Assembly: GCA_041940305.1 (NCBI GenBank) | Contig: JBGTSJ010000001.1 | Location: forward strand, 496,001-560,000 | Origin: JBGTSJ01 sp041940305 | GTDB taxonomy: Bacteria; Planctomycetota; Planctomycetia; Planctomycetales; Planctomycetaceae | Length of the DNA stretch: 64,000 nt | Direction of reading: 5' to 3' | The notes under the pieces: model-generated | Databases searched by the model: none | What the model was told of the DNA's origin: nothing | The model's input: the letters and a program-made list of their open reading frames with translations, nothing else | Position numbers and translations under genes: made by a program | Shown: piece by piece, positions 18,217 to 27,678 of the stretch | Layout: every line of letters starts with the position of its first letter | Position numbering within the stretch: position 1 is the stretch's first letter

Positions 18217-18590
18217 AGGTCGCCTTTCAATCGAACGGACGGACGGAACGAGCCGGGAGCGAACGGAATGGCGAATCGCGTGCCGGACGGAGGCGGGTGG
18301 CCGCGGCGCAAACTGGGGATCAGTCAAACCCCTTGACAGCGGGCCGAATTCCGTTCAGATCGCTTAGCGCCGGGGGGCGTCCGGGAAACATAGCTCGCGG
18401 CCGGACGTTGCCATTGGACAACATGCGAGCAGCGGGCGAGGCACGGCGGCGACATCCGCGCGAATCGTTACAACCGATTGCGGCGGAGGCGCCGATGGGC
18501 GAACGAGACGTGCGTTCGGACGGTGAGACGTAGCGACCGCTGTGCGACGCTCGGCCCTTGCCGGCGCGGCGGGCTGGAGTGTCGACTTGT
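18217..18590. other. Intergenic region upstream of the tyrosine autokinase gene
   Basis: About 374 bases between two minus-strand genes. I see no clear promoter, hairpin or repeat. The first 111 bases are also readable as an N-terminal extension of the kinase frame. Confidence 0.35.
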
Positions 18591-19670
18591 CTAACGGAGC
18601 GACAGTCGCGACCAGATGAGGCGGTGGTCGGAGGCGTTGGAGCGGCTAATGTGGCACGCGTGAACCTGCCAGGCGTCGTCGCAGAGGATGTGATCGATTC
18701 TCAGCCACGGGGTGTTGGCCGGCCAGAGGCGGCTGGTGTTGCAGGGGGCGGTAAACCCATAGCCGAAGCCTGCGGCGTCGAACGCGCTCGTGTAGCCGCT
18801 CCAGACGTCCGTAAACAGGCTGCTGTTGGGGGGTGTGTTGAAGTCTCCCAGCAGGATCAGCGGGCGTCCGGCATAGGGGGCGACGAATTCCAGCGTGGCC
18901 TCGGCCTCGAGCCGTCGCTGCCACTGATGCCATTCGAAGTCATCCACTCCGTCGCCGCTCAGAGGAGAATGCCAGCGGAGGTCGGAGAGCCCGTGACGAG
19001 CCGTATTGAGGTGGATATTACAGACGAGGACCGGTCCGTGCGGCGTGTCGGCTTCGCACAGAACGGCGGACGGACGATCGAATGCGTCCGGCGTGCAGAC
19101 ATCGATGAGTCGCAATGGATAGCGGGAGCCTAGCCAGAATTCTCCCTCATGGATGACGTGCCACTCGGCGAAGTGGGCGGCGAGTGGTGCGACGCCCCAC
19201 TTCGTTTCCTGCAAAGCGACGATGTCCGCATCGACGGCGTCGATCTCGGCGAGCAGCGCGTCGAGGTCGCCGGCCCCGTTCTGGACGTTGCCGGAGAGGA
19301 TCGTCAGCGCGGCCGAGTCGTCCAGGAGGGGCGGGGCGGACGAGAGGGGAGCCGTCAGTCCCATCACCGGGCCGGCGACGATCAGCGCGGCGAGGATGTT
19401 CACGAGGACCAGGCTGCGGCGGAACAGGAGCGCTGCGGGGATGAGCAGCAGCGAGGGCCCGAGCCAGGGAATGCGCGGGAGATAGCCGAGGGCGGCGCTG
19501 AGCCACCAGTCCTCCGAGACGACGCATAGGAGGATCAGCAGTGCCGCCACGAGCAGTGCGTTAATGGTGGTGAGTCCCGTGACCCAACGCGCGGCACGAC
19601 GCCGCCATCCCGCCGTCGATGCAGGGCCAGGGCGGGGAGTGGTTCGCTGTTCCAGCAGAGCGGTTGGCAT
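18591..19670 (-). CDS. Membrane-bound endonuclease/exonuclease/phosphatase (EEP) family protein
   Basis: The 359-residue protein has three hydrophobic helices in its first 110 residues (for example INALLVAALLILLCVV and LVLVNILAALIVAGPVMGL). An EEP domain follows with the usual active-site motifs in order: SGNVQN, QETKWG (metal-binding Glu), NIHLNT, LGDFNTP, and SDHRLIW (catalytic Asp-His). Such domains hydrolyse phosphodiester bonds in nucleic acids, phospholipids or sugar phosphates. With its membrane anchor and location in a polysaccharide cluster, a lipid- or sugar-phosphate substrate outside the membrane is more likely than DNA, but this is inference. Confidence 0.82.
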   Translation of the reverse strand: MPTALLEQRTTPRPGPASTAGWRRRAARWVTGLTTINALLVAALLILLCVVSEDWWLSAALGYLPRIPWLGPSLLLIPAALLFRRSLVLVNILAALIVAGPVMGLTAPLSSAPPLLDDSAALTILSGNVQNGAGDLDALLAEIDAVDADIVALQETKWGVAPLAAHFAEWHVIHEGEFWLGSRYPLRLIDVCTPDAFDRPSAVLCEADTPHGPVLVCNIHLNTARHGLSDLRWHSPLSGDGVDDFEWHQWQRRLEAEATLEFVAPYAGRPLILLGDFNTPPNSSLFTDVWSGYTSAFDAAGFGYGFTAPCNTSRLWPANTPWLRIDHILCDDAWQVHACHISRSNASDHRLIWSRLSLR

Positions 19671-19766
19671 GTCGGGTCCGTGACGAACGGCGTGATGTAG
19701 CAGATGGGGATTCGGGCCGCGAGAGGGATTCGGGCGGGTACATCGGACAGCCGTACCGGCCCGTTT

Positions 19767-20984
19767 TCACCACGTGGTCGCCAATGTGCTTGAGTTGGCG
19801 ACATTGAATATGCGTGGCTCGGCGGAGCGAATCTGCAGCAGTGCTTCAGAGCCGCTCAGGCCCGGATCTGATTCCGCCAAGTGGACGAGATGCGCCATTT
19901 CCCAGGCGGTGACGTAGTGGTACCGGAGACGGTGCTGTTCGGCATGCTGTGACAGTTCGGCGTGGAACCGCTGCATCTCGGGGCCGAGCCAGGTATCGAT
20001 ATTGCCGTCCTTGCAGCCATGTGTGTGGAGTTTCACGAAACGCCAGTCGGGCCGTCCGGCGACGTGCACTCCGGCGCGGAGCCAGTGCTGGAACCGCCGC
20101 CAGGTGGCGGGCCGACCGGCGTGGATGTCGCCGTTTTCGATCCGCGGGATCATTCCCCATTTCCGCTGGTCCCAGTCGAGGACGAGCGGTCCCTGGACCA
20201 TCAGCAGGTGATCCGGCGGGGCGGGGAAGCCGGCGCGGGCGAGGGCGCCCTGGTCGTGTGACTTGCGGCGGCCGGGGAGGTCGCGAGCGTAGTAGATGGA
20301 GTTGATGGTCCGCGTCTGCGCGGGGCTGGGGGCCGAGGGGAGCGTGAAGTCGGCGTAGCAGCCGGTTTCGAGGAGAACCGTCAGTTCCTGATCGACGCCG
20401 CACCAGCGGCCGTCGGGGCGGGAGTTGCAGAGCGCCCAGTTACCGTGGATGAAACCGTAGACAATGCGCCCGGTGACGGGATCTGTTCGCAGCAGCCCGT
20501 GGCGGTTGTGGAGGGCGTCGCGGAATTCGGCGAGTTTCTGCCGCAGTCCGTCGGCGGTGTCCCGGTCGTGATGCAGATGGATGTCGACGTCGCCGTAGCC
20601 CTCGGCGCAGAGTGCGGCGAGTTCGTCGAGATACTCAGGTCGATACTCGTCCTGTGGGAAGAAGAAGGTGTGCTGAGGGGGCCTTCCATCCACATCCTGG
20701 AAACGTCCGAACAGCCGGGGGTATTCGCAGACCCAGCGGGCCACGCGGGCCTGAGCCTCCCGCCGCGAAGCGCCATAACACTCGGGTTCGAAGTGATCGC
20801 AGACGGCGATGAAGACGTCGCAGTCTGATGACCGGGCGGCGAGCGAACGACGCTCGGACCGTGTGCTCACGTATGGGCCGATCCAATACTGCATGCTGCG
20901 CGCGCGGAGCAGCAGCGCGATACCGGCCGCCGCGGCGACAGGCAGTGCGAGCAGGAACAGGATCAGCCAGTGAACGGCAGTCAT
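19767..20984 (-). CDS. Membrane-anchored polysaccharide deacetylase-like protein (divergent)
   Basis: One N-terminal helix (LILFLLALPVAAAAGIALLL) is followed by a domain with NodB-like metal-binding features: an Asp pair with His early (FIAVCDHFEP), HTFFFPQDEY, and DVDIHLHHDRDT. Later segments (YGFIHGNWALCNS, VKLHTHGCKD) contain further conserved-looking His and Asp. I do not recognise a named family. The deacetylase assignment rests on these motifs and on its place between a methyltransferase and an EEP gene in the polysaccharide cluster. It starts 15 bases after the methyltransferase stop. It might modify a sugar polymer outside the membrane. Confidence 0.65.
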   Translation of the reverse strand: MTAVHWLILFLLALPVAAAAGIALLLRARSMQYWIGPYVSTRSERRSLAARSSDCDVFIAVCDHFEPECYGASRREAQARVARWVCEYPRLFGRFQDVDGRPPQHTFFFPQDEYRPEYLDELAALCAEGYGDVDIHLHHDRDTADGLRQKLAEFRDALHNRHGLLRTDPVTGRIVYGFIHGNWALCNSRPDGRWCGVDQELTVLLETGCYADFTLPSAPSPAQTRTINSIYYARDLPGRRKSHDQGALARAGFPAPPDHLLMVQGPLVLDWDQRKWGMIPRIENGDIHAGRPATWRRFQHWLRAGVHVAGRPDWRFVKLHTHGCKDGNIDTWLGPEMQRFHAELSQHAEQHRLRYHYVTAWEMAHLVHLAESDPGLSGSEALLQIRSAEPRIFNVANSSTLATTW

Positions 20985-20999
20985 GGATTCGATGCAGGG

Positions 21000-21989
21000 T
21001 TACCGCTCGTCCGGCGGCCCCAGCGGGAGCTGCAGGGACGAAGGCACCTCGGGAGGCTGGCCGCGCAATCGCTTCGACAGGGGCTTCTGCAGGACGATAT
21101 CGAGATTGATCGTGGCCAGGTCCTCGAGTGTGAGGCCGCGGAACTCGTAGGGAAGCGGCAGCTTCTCCAGGAATGGGATGCTGTCGCGGTCCACGTCCCG
21201 ACCGATGGAGCGACACTCGAAGCCGGCGTCGCAGAACATCTCGATAAACTGCGAGGCACGCAACCGGTTGATGTACTTGAGCCGATGGCAGAACCAGCGC
21301 TGCCAGGTGCGCTGGTCGTACTTCAGGTATTCCAGGTGATTGCGGGCCGGATCACGGACGGCCGACTCGTCGGTCATGCGAATGCGGTGGATCGCCAGAC
21401 CGCCGGGCCGCAGGACGCGGATCGACTCCTGAATCACGCCCCGCAATGGCGTGAGAGGAATGCACTGCAGGACCAGATTGCTGAAGACGAGGTCCGCTTC
21501 GCCGTCGGCATAGGGTAGACGGGACGTGTCGAAGGGGGCGCGATAGCAGCCGCCCAGTCGGCGGCAGGCCGTGCCGAAGTCCGGACAGTCTTCGATCTCT
21601 GTGAGGCGTTTACGGACGGACTCGACGGGGAGATCGGCCGCGGCGGCATAGTCGGGCGATCGGCGGAGCAGTTCGTTGATCGTCCGTTCGACGAGCGCGG
21701 GTTTCACCAGCCGGGCGACGTCATAGGTCTCGACCCGCGCGCCGCAGGCGAGGAATGCGAGCGGCACGGCCGGAACCCAGCCGGTCCCGAACTCGACGGC
21801 GCGGACATCCCCCAGTTCGCCGCAGAGCTTGCGGGCCGTGCGGACGAACCAGGCGGCATTGTCGAAACGGCTGCTCTGCTCCAGCCGGGCGAGTTCGCCG
21901 CTGCGTTCGCGCAACTGCGAATGCAGCCAGCGCCCTCCCGGCATGCGGGCCAGCGTCCATTCGGCCGACGTTTGTACCCACCAGCGCAT
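21000..21989 (-). CDS. SAM-dependent methyltransferase
   Basis: The 329-residue protein shows the class I methyltransferase glycine motif (VEFGTGWVPAVPL, about 95-107) and the later ADLVFSNLVLQCIP and LRPGGLAIHRIR motifs. No membrane segments are present, so it acts in the cytoplasm. In this cluster it probably methylates a sugar or a precursor of the polymer, which is inference. AAAGG lies 9 bases before the ATG. It lies 6 bases after the deacetylase gene and 15 bases before the next gene. Confidence 0.82.
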   Translation of the reverse strand: MRWWVQTSAEWTLARMPGGRWLHSQLRERSGELARLEQSSRFDNAAWFVRTARKLCGELGDVRAVEFGTGWVPAVPLAFLACGARVETYDVARLVKPALVERTINELLRRSPDYAAAADLPVESVRKRLTEIEDCPDFGTACRRLGGCYRAPFDTSRLPYADGEADLVFSNLVLQCIPLTPLRGVIQESIRVLRPGGLAIHRIRMTDESAVRDPARNHLEYLKYDQRTWQRWFCHRLKYINRLRASQFIEMFCDAGFECRSIGRDVDRDSIPFLEKLPLPYEFRGLTLEDLATINLDIVLQKPLSKRLRGQPPEVPSSLQLPLGPPDER

Positions 21990-21995
21990 GGTTTC

Positions 21996-22847
21996 CTACC
22001 TTTCTGCCGTGACGCCGGCGACGGCGAGATCGGACATTTCGTGATCGTTGGATCGCTCCCCCAGATACGTGCGCCGCAGGGCGCGGTAACCGCTCGGACC
22101 GAGCAGGCGTTTGGGAAGAGCGAGGAGTTGTTGACGGCAGCGCTCACGGCGAAAGCGTCCCTGCGCGAACGCGGCGACATCGGCGGCGGTCGTCGTCTGT
22201 CGAATGGCGACGCGGCCGACATGGAGAGGGCCGCGGCGGCGCGTGTTGGCGTGAGTGGACGAAGTGAAGATCAACCGGTACCCGGCTTCAACGGCGATCC
22301 GGCGAACGCGCTCGTCGACGGCGCCGTTGGGGATCGAGACAGCGTCCACGGATCGGCCAATGATGTCTTCGAGCTGTGCTTTCGATGTCTGCAGCTCGCT
22401 GCGAATCTGATCGTCCGGAAGCTCGTTGAGGAAGCAATGCGTGTGCGCGTGGGAGCCGATGTGAAACGTCCGCTCGTCGATGCGCCGCAGGTCGTTCTCT
22501 GTCACAAAGTACGGACGGTCGATGAGGCCGGTGGTGACGAACAGCGTCGCCTGCCAGCCGCGCTCGGCCAGCAGCGGTCCGCCGAGATCGACGCAGTCCT
22601 TCCAGCCGTCGTCGAACGTCAGATGCACACTCTTCGTGGAACCGTCGAGATCGCCAGTCGCGTAGAAACGGTGCAATTCCGCGCACGTCAACACGCGGGC
22701 AGACTCTGACAGCCGCTGCAGATGCGACGCGAAGTCACTCGCGCTGACGAAGTAGTTGCGAATCGACGGGCTCAGCGCAGCATAATCTCCCGCGTCCTGT
22801 GCGGAGACGACGTTGTGATACATCAGGCTGACGAACGAGCCGGACAT
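21996..22847 (-). CDS. Polysaccharide deacetylase (NodB domain)
   Basis: The 283-residue protein has the classical NodB motifs: LMYHNVV near the start, motif 1 HLTFDDGW (catalytic and metal Asp), and motif 2 IGSHAHTH (metal-binding His). It has no signal peptide. The start was set to the ATG at 22847, whose A is shared with the TGA of the upstream glycosyltransferase gene (TGATG), rather than the TTG one codon earlier. It removes N- or O-acetyl groups from a saccharide. Together with the divergent deacetylase nearby, it suggests that the polymer is partly deacetylated. Confidence 0.88.
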   Translation of the reverse strand: MSGSFVSLMYHNVVSAQDAGDYAALSPSIRNYFVSASDFASHLQRLSESARVLTCAELHRFYATGDLDGSTKSVHLTFDDGWKDCVDLGGPLLAERGWQATLFVTTGLIDRPYFVTENDLRRIDERTFHIGSHAHTHCFLNELPDDQIRSELQTSKAQLEDIIGRSVDAVSIPNGAVDERVRRIAVEAGYRLIFTSSTHANTRRRGPLHVGRVAIRQTTTAADVAAFAQGRFRRERCRQQLLALPKRLLGPSGYRALRRTYLGERSNDHEMSDLAVAGVTAER

Positions 22848-24250
22848 CAACAGGCTCCCTGCAGCAGGGATTCGGCGAGACTCCCCGACGAGGCGGGGCG
22901 TTCCGAGACGAGTTCATCCAGCAGCACGGCAAGTTCTCCCGCGAGGTGCCGCCGCTCGAACTGGCTGACGTCCCAGTCGTCGGTGTGGGGCATCACGCCG
23001 CAACGATGACGCTCCAAAGCCGTGGCCAGTGCGTGCGCGATGCCGCCGATGTCCGATGGTCGGCAGAGGACCGTCTCCGGAATCTCGCTCACGACGTCCC
23101 ACACGTCCCCCTTGGGGGCGATGACGAACATCGGGCGGCGGGCGGCGATGTACTCGAATGCTTTGGCGTTGATGATGCGGTGCGTCTGCGGGAGATCGGC
23201 GTTGAGCATCAGCAGCGCGTCGGCGTCGCGCATGACTCCGACGGCCTGGGAGTGCGGCAGGAACGGCAGCCGCAGGACGCGGCAGGGGAGCCCGCCCAGG
23301 CGGTCGAGTTCGCGCTCCTGCTCGGGCGTGCGACGGCCGGCGAGAACGAGATCGAGACGTTCGGCCAGGGCCGGCGCGGTCTCGGCGAGTCGAAGCACGG
23401 CCTGGACGACCGATCCGATGGGATTCAGGTTCCACAAAGTGCCGACGAACGCAAGGCGAAAGCGGTCGGTGCGGCGTCCGTCGAGGGCCTGCAGTTCAGC
23501 CGGGAGCGCCGCGTTCTGGAAGTCATCCAGGTCGAATCCGTTGTAGATCCACGTGGAGCGGGCCGTGCTTCCGGCAGAGGCCGCCACTTCGGTCAGGTGC
23601 GCAGCGCTGGAGGGGGTGGTCGCCAGGAGCACGTCGGCGGCTCGAACCGCCGAGTTCTGCATGCGGCTCTGGATGCGGTTCGCCAGCCCCCCCTGCTGCT
23701 TGTTCTCCCAGTAGGCGTTGCTGATCCCCCATTCGTCGCGGTAGTCGAGAATCAGCGGGAGTCTCGTGCGGCGGCTGAGCGTCGCTCCGACGAGCAGAGA
23801 GGAGAACGGCGGTCCGGTGGCGATGATGGCGTCATGCGGCGTCTCGCGCAGCAGTTGCAGTCCGGAGCGAATGGCGGCAGGACGCCAGAGAATCTGCGGA
23901 TCAGGCTGCAGCACCGTATTGGCGATGCCGCGCAGCATCGAGCGGACGGCATGGCCGGCGGACGAAAGCAGGCCCGGCCGCTGAGACGCGCCTCCGGCGA
24001 CCCGTCGCTTGATCCCGTAACCCGGCTCGAGCGTGCGGGCACGGCGGATGATGGTGCTCTCCGGCACGTCGCGGCAAAGACCCTCGTCGATGAGCGGGAC
24101 CGACGGATTCCGGGCCGTCAGCACCGACGATTGCCACCCGAATTCCGGCAGGTACTTCACGAACTTGGCCGCGCGCTGCACTCCGACTCCTCCCGTGGGG
24201 GGGAAGAGATAGGAGACGAACAGGACGCGTCTGGAACGATGACGATGCAT
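22847..24250 (-). CDS. Glycosyltransferase, family 4 (GT-B fold)
   Basis: From the ATG at 24250 the protein begins with basic residues and then RRVLFVSYLFPPTGGVGVQR, the usual start of a GT4 enzyme with a flexible donor-domain glycine loop. The middle has IIATGPPFSSLLVG and LILDYRDEW, and the C-terminal half has FRLAFVGTLWNLN and the nucleotide-sugar region (NADLPQTHRIINAKAFEYIAA, split here). A longer frame from 24331 overlaps the previous gene by 61 bases and looks less natural. It transfers a sugar in the cytoplasm to a growing lipid-linked unit. The stop overlaps the deacetylase start. Confidence 0.85.
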   Translation of the reverse strand: MHRHRSRRVLFVSYLFPPTGGVGVQRAAKFVKYLPEFGWQSSVLTARNPSVPLIDEGLCRDVPESTIIRRARTLEPGYGIKRRVAGGASQRPGLLSSAGHAVRSMLRGIANTVLQPDPQILWRPAAIRSGLQLLRETPHDAIIATGPPFSSLLVGATLSRRTRLPLILDYRDEWGISNAYWENKQQGGLANRIQSRMQNSAVRAADVLLATTPSSAAHLTEVAASAGSTARSTWIYNGFDLDDFQNAALPAELQALDGRRTDRFRLAFVGTLWNLNPIGSVVQAVLRLAETAPALAERLDLVLAGRRTPEQERELDRLGGLPCRVLRLPFLPHSQAVGVMRDADALLMLNADLPQTHRIINAKAFEYIAARRPMFVIAPKGDVWDVVSEIPETVLCRPSDIGGIAHALATALERHRCGVMPHTDDWDVSQFERRHLAGELAVLLDELVSERPASSGSLAESLLQGAC

Positions 24251-24270
24251 CTGTATGATCTGGCGGGTTC

Positions 24271-25470
24271 TCAGGGACAGACTGCTTCCAGGGAGGTGGC
24301 TTGCAGTCCGCGTGGTATCTGGCCCGCGCAACTTTCCAGCAGCGATGTGATCTCGTCCGCGCAGTCGCGCCAGGAGCGCGGCTGGTAGCGGGCGGCGGCC
24401 GTGCGATACTCGCCGTCGAGCAGCGTTTCCACCGCGCCGGCGAAGCTGTGCGGATCACCCGGCGGGCAGAGAACGCAGAGTTTAGGATCCGCAATCTCCC
24501 GGATGCTGCCGACGTCGGTGGCGACGAAGGGGGCGCCGCAGGCGAGTGATTCCCGCAGCACGTTGGGAAGCCCCTCCGACCAGCTGGACAGAACGGTCGC
24601 ATCCGCCGCACGGTACCAGTCGGCAAGCTGCGCCGGTGGCAGCGGACCGATGCAATGCACCTGCTGCGACAGGTTCCGTTCGTGGATCTCGGCGTCCATC
24701 TGCTTCCGCAGCGGTCCGTCCCCGATCAGGTACAGGCGGAAGTCGCGGCGGCGGCGCTGCAGCTCAAAACAGGCGCCGAGCAGAATGTCGAGTCCCTTCA
24801 CGTCCACCATCCGGCCGACCCACAAGAACGCCGGGACGTCTTCAGACAGATTGAGGCTTCGGCGCGCGGCGGCTCGGTCTCCCGGAGTAAACAGATCGGT
24901 GTCGATCCCCTGATAGACGGTGTGCACGCGGCCTGGATCGACACCCAGCTCCGTGACCGCATCCCGCAGCCCGTCGCTGACGGTGATGACGGCGTCGCTT
25001 TCCTCCAGCACTCGGCGAACGCAGGCGCCGCGCGACCGGTCGCGCGGCAGCAGCAGGACGTCCGAACCCCCGACGATGACGGCATGCGGCACACCCAGTT
25101 CCTGAGCCGCCCGCAGACCGGCCTCTCCATCGGGATGTGCCCAATAGCTGAGCACGGCATCGACCGCAGTCCCTGCGGCCATCCGCCGTACGGTGCTGCG
25201 GACCGAATGCCACAGGCAGGCGCCCAGCCGGGACCGCAGGAGGCCGGGGGAATACCAGAAGGTCGGATACCGGCAATCAATCCCGCGGGTCCTGCACTCG
25301 TCGGGCGCCGAGAACGGGCCTCGGCGACCGAAACGCTCGCCCCAGCCGCGCGGCGCGATCACGTCGACGCGGTGCTCCTCCGCCAGCGCCCGGCAGAGCG
25401 CAAGATTGTACGTTCCGCGCGATGCGGCGTTCGCATCGGGAAACGTCATGCTGATGAACAGGAGATTCAT
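24271..25470 (-). CDS. Glycosyltransferase, family 4
   Basis: The 399-residue protein begins MNLLFISMTFPDANAASRG and shows the GT4 C-domain with VPAFLWVGRMVDVKGLDIL, RLYLIGDGPLRKQM and the donor-binding motif SWSEGLPNVLRESLACG (E-x7-E type). It is expected to be cytosolic and to add one sugar to the repeat unit. It lies 12 bases after the epimerase gene on the minus strand and about 20 bases before the next glycosyltransferase, within one operon. The donor cannot be told from the sequence. Confidence 0.9.
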   Translation of the reverse strand: MNLLFISMTFPDANAASRGTYNLALCRALAEEHRVDVIAPRGWGERFGRRGPFSAPDECRTRGIDCRYPTFWYSPGLLRSRLGACLWHSVRSTVRRMAAGTAVDAVLSYWAHPDGEAGLRAAQELGVPHAVIVGGSDVLLLPRDRSRGACVRRVLEESDAVITVSDGLRDAVTELGVDPGRVHTVYQGIDTDLFTPGDRAAARRSLNLSEDVPAFLWVGRMVDVKGLDILLGACFELQRRRRDFRLYLIGDGPLRKQMDAEIHERNLSQQVHCIGPLPPAQLADWYRAADATVLSSWSEGLPNVLRESLACGAPFVATDVGSIREIADPKLCVLCPPGDPHSFAGAVETLLDGEYRTAAARYQPRSWRDCADEITSLLESCAGQIPRGLQATSLEAVCP

Positions 25471-25482
25471 TGCAAGTCTCGG

Positions 25483-26481
25483 TCAGCCGGCGCTGAGCTG
25501 CAGGGTCTGTTCGAACGCGGCTTCGAAAGAAACCGTGGCTCGCCAGCCGAGCCGCGACTTCGCTTTCTCGTTTGAGTACCGGAGCGGTCTCCAGAGCGAT
25601 GCACTCCGGTAGCGCGTGATGACGGGAGGAAGCTGGCCATGGGACCGGCGGGAGTACCATTCGTAGAGGCCAGAGAGCGCGCTCACGCTCCAGCCCGGCA
25701 CTGTCAGGGTCCGCGGCTTTGCAGTGCGACGACGCAGGTGGCGGAGAAGAGCAGTCGTGTCCGGGACATCTTCGTCGATGATGTTAAAGGCCTCCCCTTC
25801 GATTCCCGGCGTGAGCCCCGCCTGGCGAATCGCAGCCGCACAGTTATCGACGTACGTGTAGGGAAGCGGACGACGCCCACCCATCCGGATGAGCACTCCT
25901 CCCAGCTGCAGCCCGAGTCGTCCGCTGATCAGTCCGCGCCCCGGTCCGAAGAGCACTCCCGGCCGAACGACCACCAGCGGCAGTCCCCGTTCCCGGTGCG
26001 CCTCCCAGGCGACCTGCTCCTGCATGATCTTGCTGTAGGTATACGGATCGCGTCGATGCGGCTGCGGATCCAGCGGAGCCTCCTCCGCAACGACCGACCA
26101 CCGCTTAAGCCCGGCGGCGGCGTAAACACCCAGGGAGCTGACGAGGACAAACCGCCGTGCACCCATCTCGAGCGCGGCCTCGATCAGCGAGCGCGTCGGC
26201 ACGACGGTGTTGAGAAACAGCGTCGAGCAACTGCCGGTCAAACCGGCGGCGACGTGATAGATCGTGCAGTTCGGAGTCAGCGCCCGGCGGCAGGCGTGCC
26301 GGTCCTGCAGAGAGATCCGCTCGCAATCCACCTGACGCCAGTAAGCTCCCAGGCCATCTCGCAGCGAAGTCAGATCGCTTGAGGGGCGGACCAGGCAGCG
26401 GACAGACGCACCGTCCTCGCACAGCGCGCGGACTACGCGCCGTCCGAGAAAGCCGGTTGCACCTGTCACGATCGCGTCCAC
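25483..26481 (-). CDS. NAD(P)-dependent epimerase/dehydratase (extended SDR)
   Basis: The 332-residue protein starts with GTG at 26481, with GAGG about 10 bases upstream. Residues 3-13 are the Rossmann motif (IVTGATGFLGRR), followed by a Ser around 115 (LVSSLGVYAA) and the catalytic YxxxK (YTYSKIMQE). These are the features of nucleotide-sugar epimerases, dehydratases and reductases. It probably makes a sugar-nucleotide donor for the polymer. It follows the Gfo/Idh/MocA gene by 6 bases. Confidence 0.85.
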   Translation of the reverse strand: MDAIVTGATGFLGRRVVRALCEDGASVRCLVRPSSDLTSLRDGLGAYWRQVDCERISLQDRHACRRALTPNCTIYHVAAGLTGSCSTLFLNTVVPTRSLIEAALEMGARRFVLVSSLGVYAAAGLKRWSVVAEEAPLDPQPHRRDPYTYSKIMQEQVAWEAHRERGLPLVVVRPGVLFGPGRGLISGRLGLQLGGVLIRMGGRRPLPYTYVDNCAAAIRQAGLTPGIEGEAFNIIDEDVPDTTALLRHLRRRTAKPRTLTVPGWSVSALSGLYEWYSRRSHGQLPPVITRYRSASLWRPLRYSNEKAKSRLGWRATVSFEAAFEQTLQLSAG

Positions 26482-26487
26482 GGTGTT

Positions 26488-27678
26488 TTACCTCTCTTTG
26501 CACTCGAGAAGTGCGAGACTGAATGGCTGCGCGTCGGACCGTGGACAGTGTCGCGAATTGCCGGCAACGCCGGTCAGTCCCGTCATCGCCGCGGACCATG
26601 CCGCCACGGCGCAATCGGCAGAGCCTTTGCGGCGGCAGTCTGCGAAAACATCGTCCATCACGGCGGTCACCCGGCGGATCTCACGATAAGGAATCGGCGG
26701 CGCCGACCGGTTGCGAATCGCGTCATAGAACCGGCGACAGAGTTCGTGCATGCCGCCGAAATAGTGGATGTCGCTGCGGAGAAACCGCCACAGGTTCCGC
26801 CGCAGGTTCCGTGAGGCTTCGCGCCACTGGCGATACGGCGTTTCCAGTTTTCCGAATGCCCCCGGCAGTCGCGGCCGCGGCGATCCACGCAGGACCTGAC
26901 CGTCGAGATCGACTTCCAGCAGACCCCTGTCGCCGTAGACCCGGGTGATGCGCTGCGGCGGGATGTTCGTCGCGAAGGTCAGGCAGGCGGTTGCCGAGTC
27001 GCTGCGGAAGTGCGCCCGCAACTCCGTCGGGAATCCGGCCCGGTGCGAAAACCAGTGGGCGTCCACCTCCAGCGATTCTTCACCAGTCAGATCGGTAATG
27101 CGGTACAGCGGATGCGAGAGGGTGTTGTGGAACAACCCGCCCGGCAGGCGATGCACCCAATGGTCGGAGTCCGTCGCCACAAGCGAGCCGAACTGGCCGC
27201 TGATGGGATAGCCGAGCACGCTTTCGACATGCCGCACGACACCGATTTCGCCGACCTCAATTCGCCGTCGGCATTCCAGCCAGATCGGATCGAACAACTG
27301 ATCGTGCCCGACCGTCACCATTCGCCCGGCGGCTTCGGCGGTCGCCAGCAGTTCGTCGCATTCCGCGAGATTCAGCGTAAACGGCTTCTCCACGTACACA
27401 TGGCAGCCGCGCTGCAGCAGCGACGTCGCCAGTCCGCAATGCGTGTGGGCCGGAGTGGTGACATGCACGACCTGCGGCCGCGCCTGCTCCAGCATCCGGT
27501 CGAGATCATTGAAGGCGGCGGGGACATCGAATCGTGCCGCCGCCTGGTCGGCAAGGTCCTGATGCATGTCGCAGACCGCCACGACCGACGCCTGCGGCAG
27601 TCTCCGGATCTGCTGCAGATGCGCATCGGCAATCTGACCGCAACCGACGATCGCCACTCCCAATGGTTCGTTGGACAT
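26488..27678 (-). CDS. Gfo/Idh/MocA family oxidoreductase
   Basis: The 396-residue protein starts at an ATG whose A is shared with the TGA of the upstream gene (TGATG); the longer open frame upstream is read-through of the next gene's other strand frame. Residues 6-20 are the NAD-binding motif (LGVAIVGCGQIADAHL), and VYVEKPFTLNLAEC contains the family's EKP motif. The C-terminal half is the substrate-binding beta-sheet domain. These enzymes oxidise or reduce sugars and sugar nucleotides. Next to an SDR epimerase it probably takes part in making an unusual sugar of the polymer. Confidence 0.88.
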   Translation of the reverse strand: MSNEPLGVAIVGCGQIADAHLQQIRRLPQASVVAVCDMHQDLADQAAARFDVPAAFNDLDRMLEQARPQVVHVTTPAHTHCGLATSLLQRGCHVYVEKPFTLNLAECDELLATAEAAGRMVTVGHDQLFDPIWLECRRRIEVGEIGVVRHVESVLGYPISGQFGSLVATDSDHWVHRLPGGLFHNTLSHPLYRITDLTGEESLEVDAHWFSHRAGFPTELRAHFRSDSATACLTFATNIPPQRITRVYGDRGLLEVDLDGQVLRGSPRPRLPGAFGKLETPYRQWREASRNLRRNLWRFLRSDIHYFGGMHELCRRFYDAIRNRSAPPIPYREIRRVTAVMDDVFADCRRKGSADCAVAAWSAAMTGLTGVAGNSRHCPRSDAQPFSLALLECKER

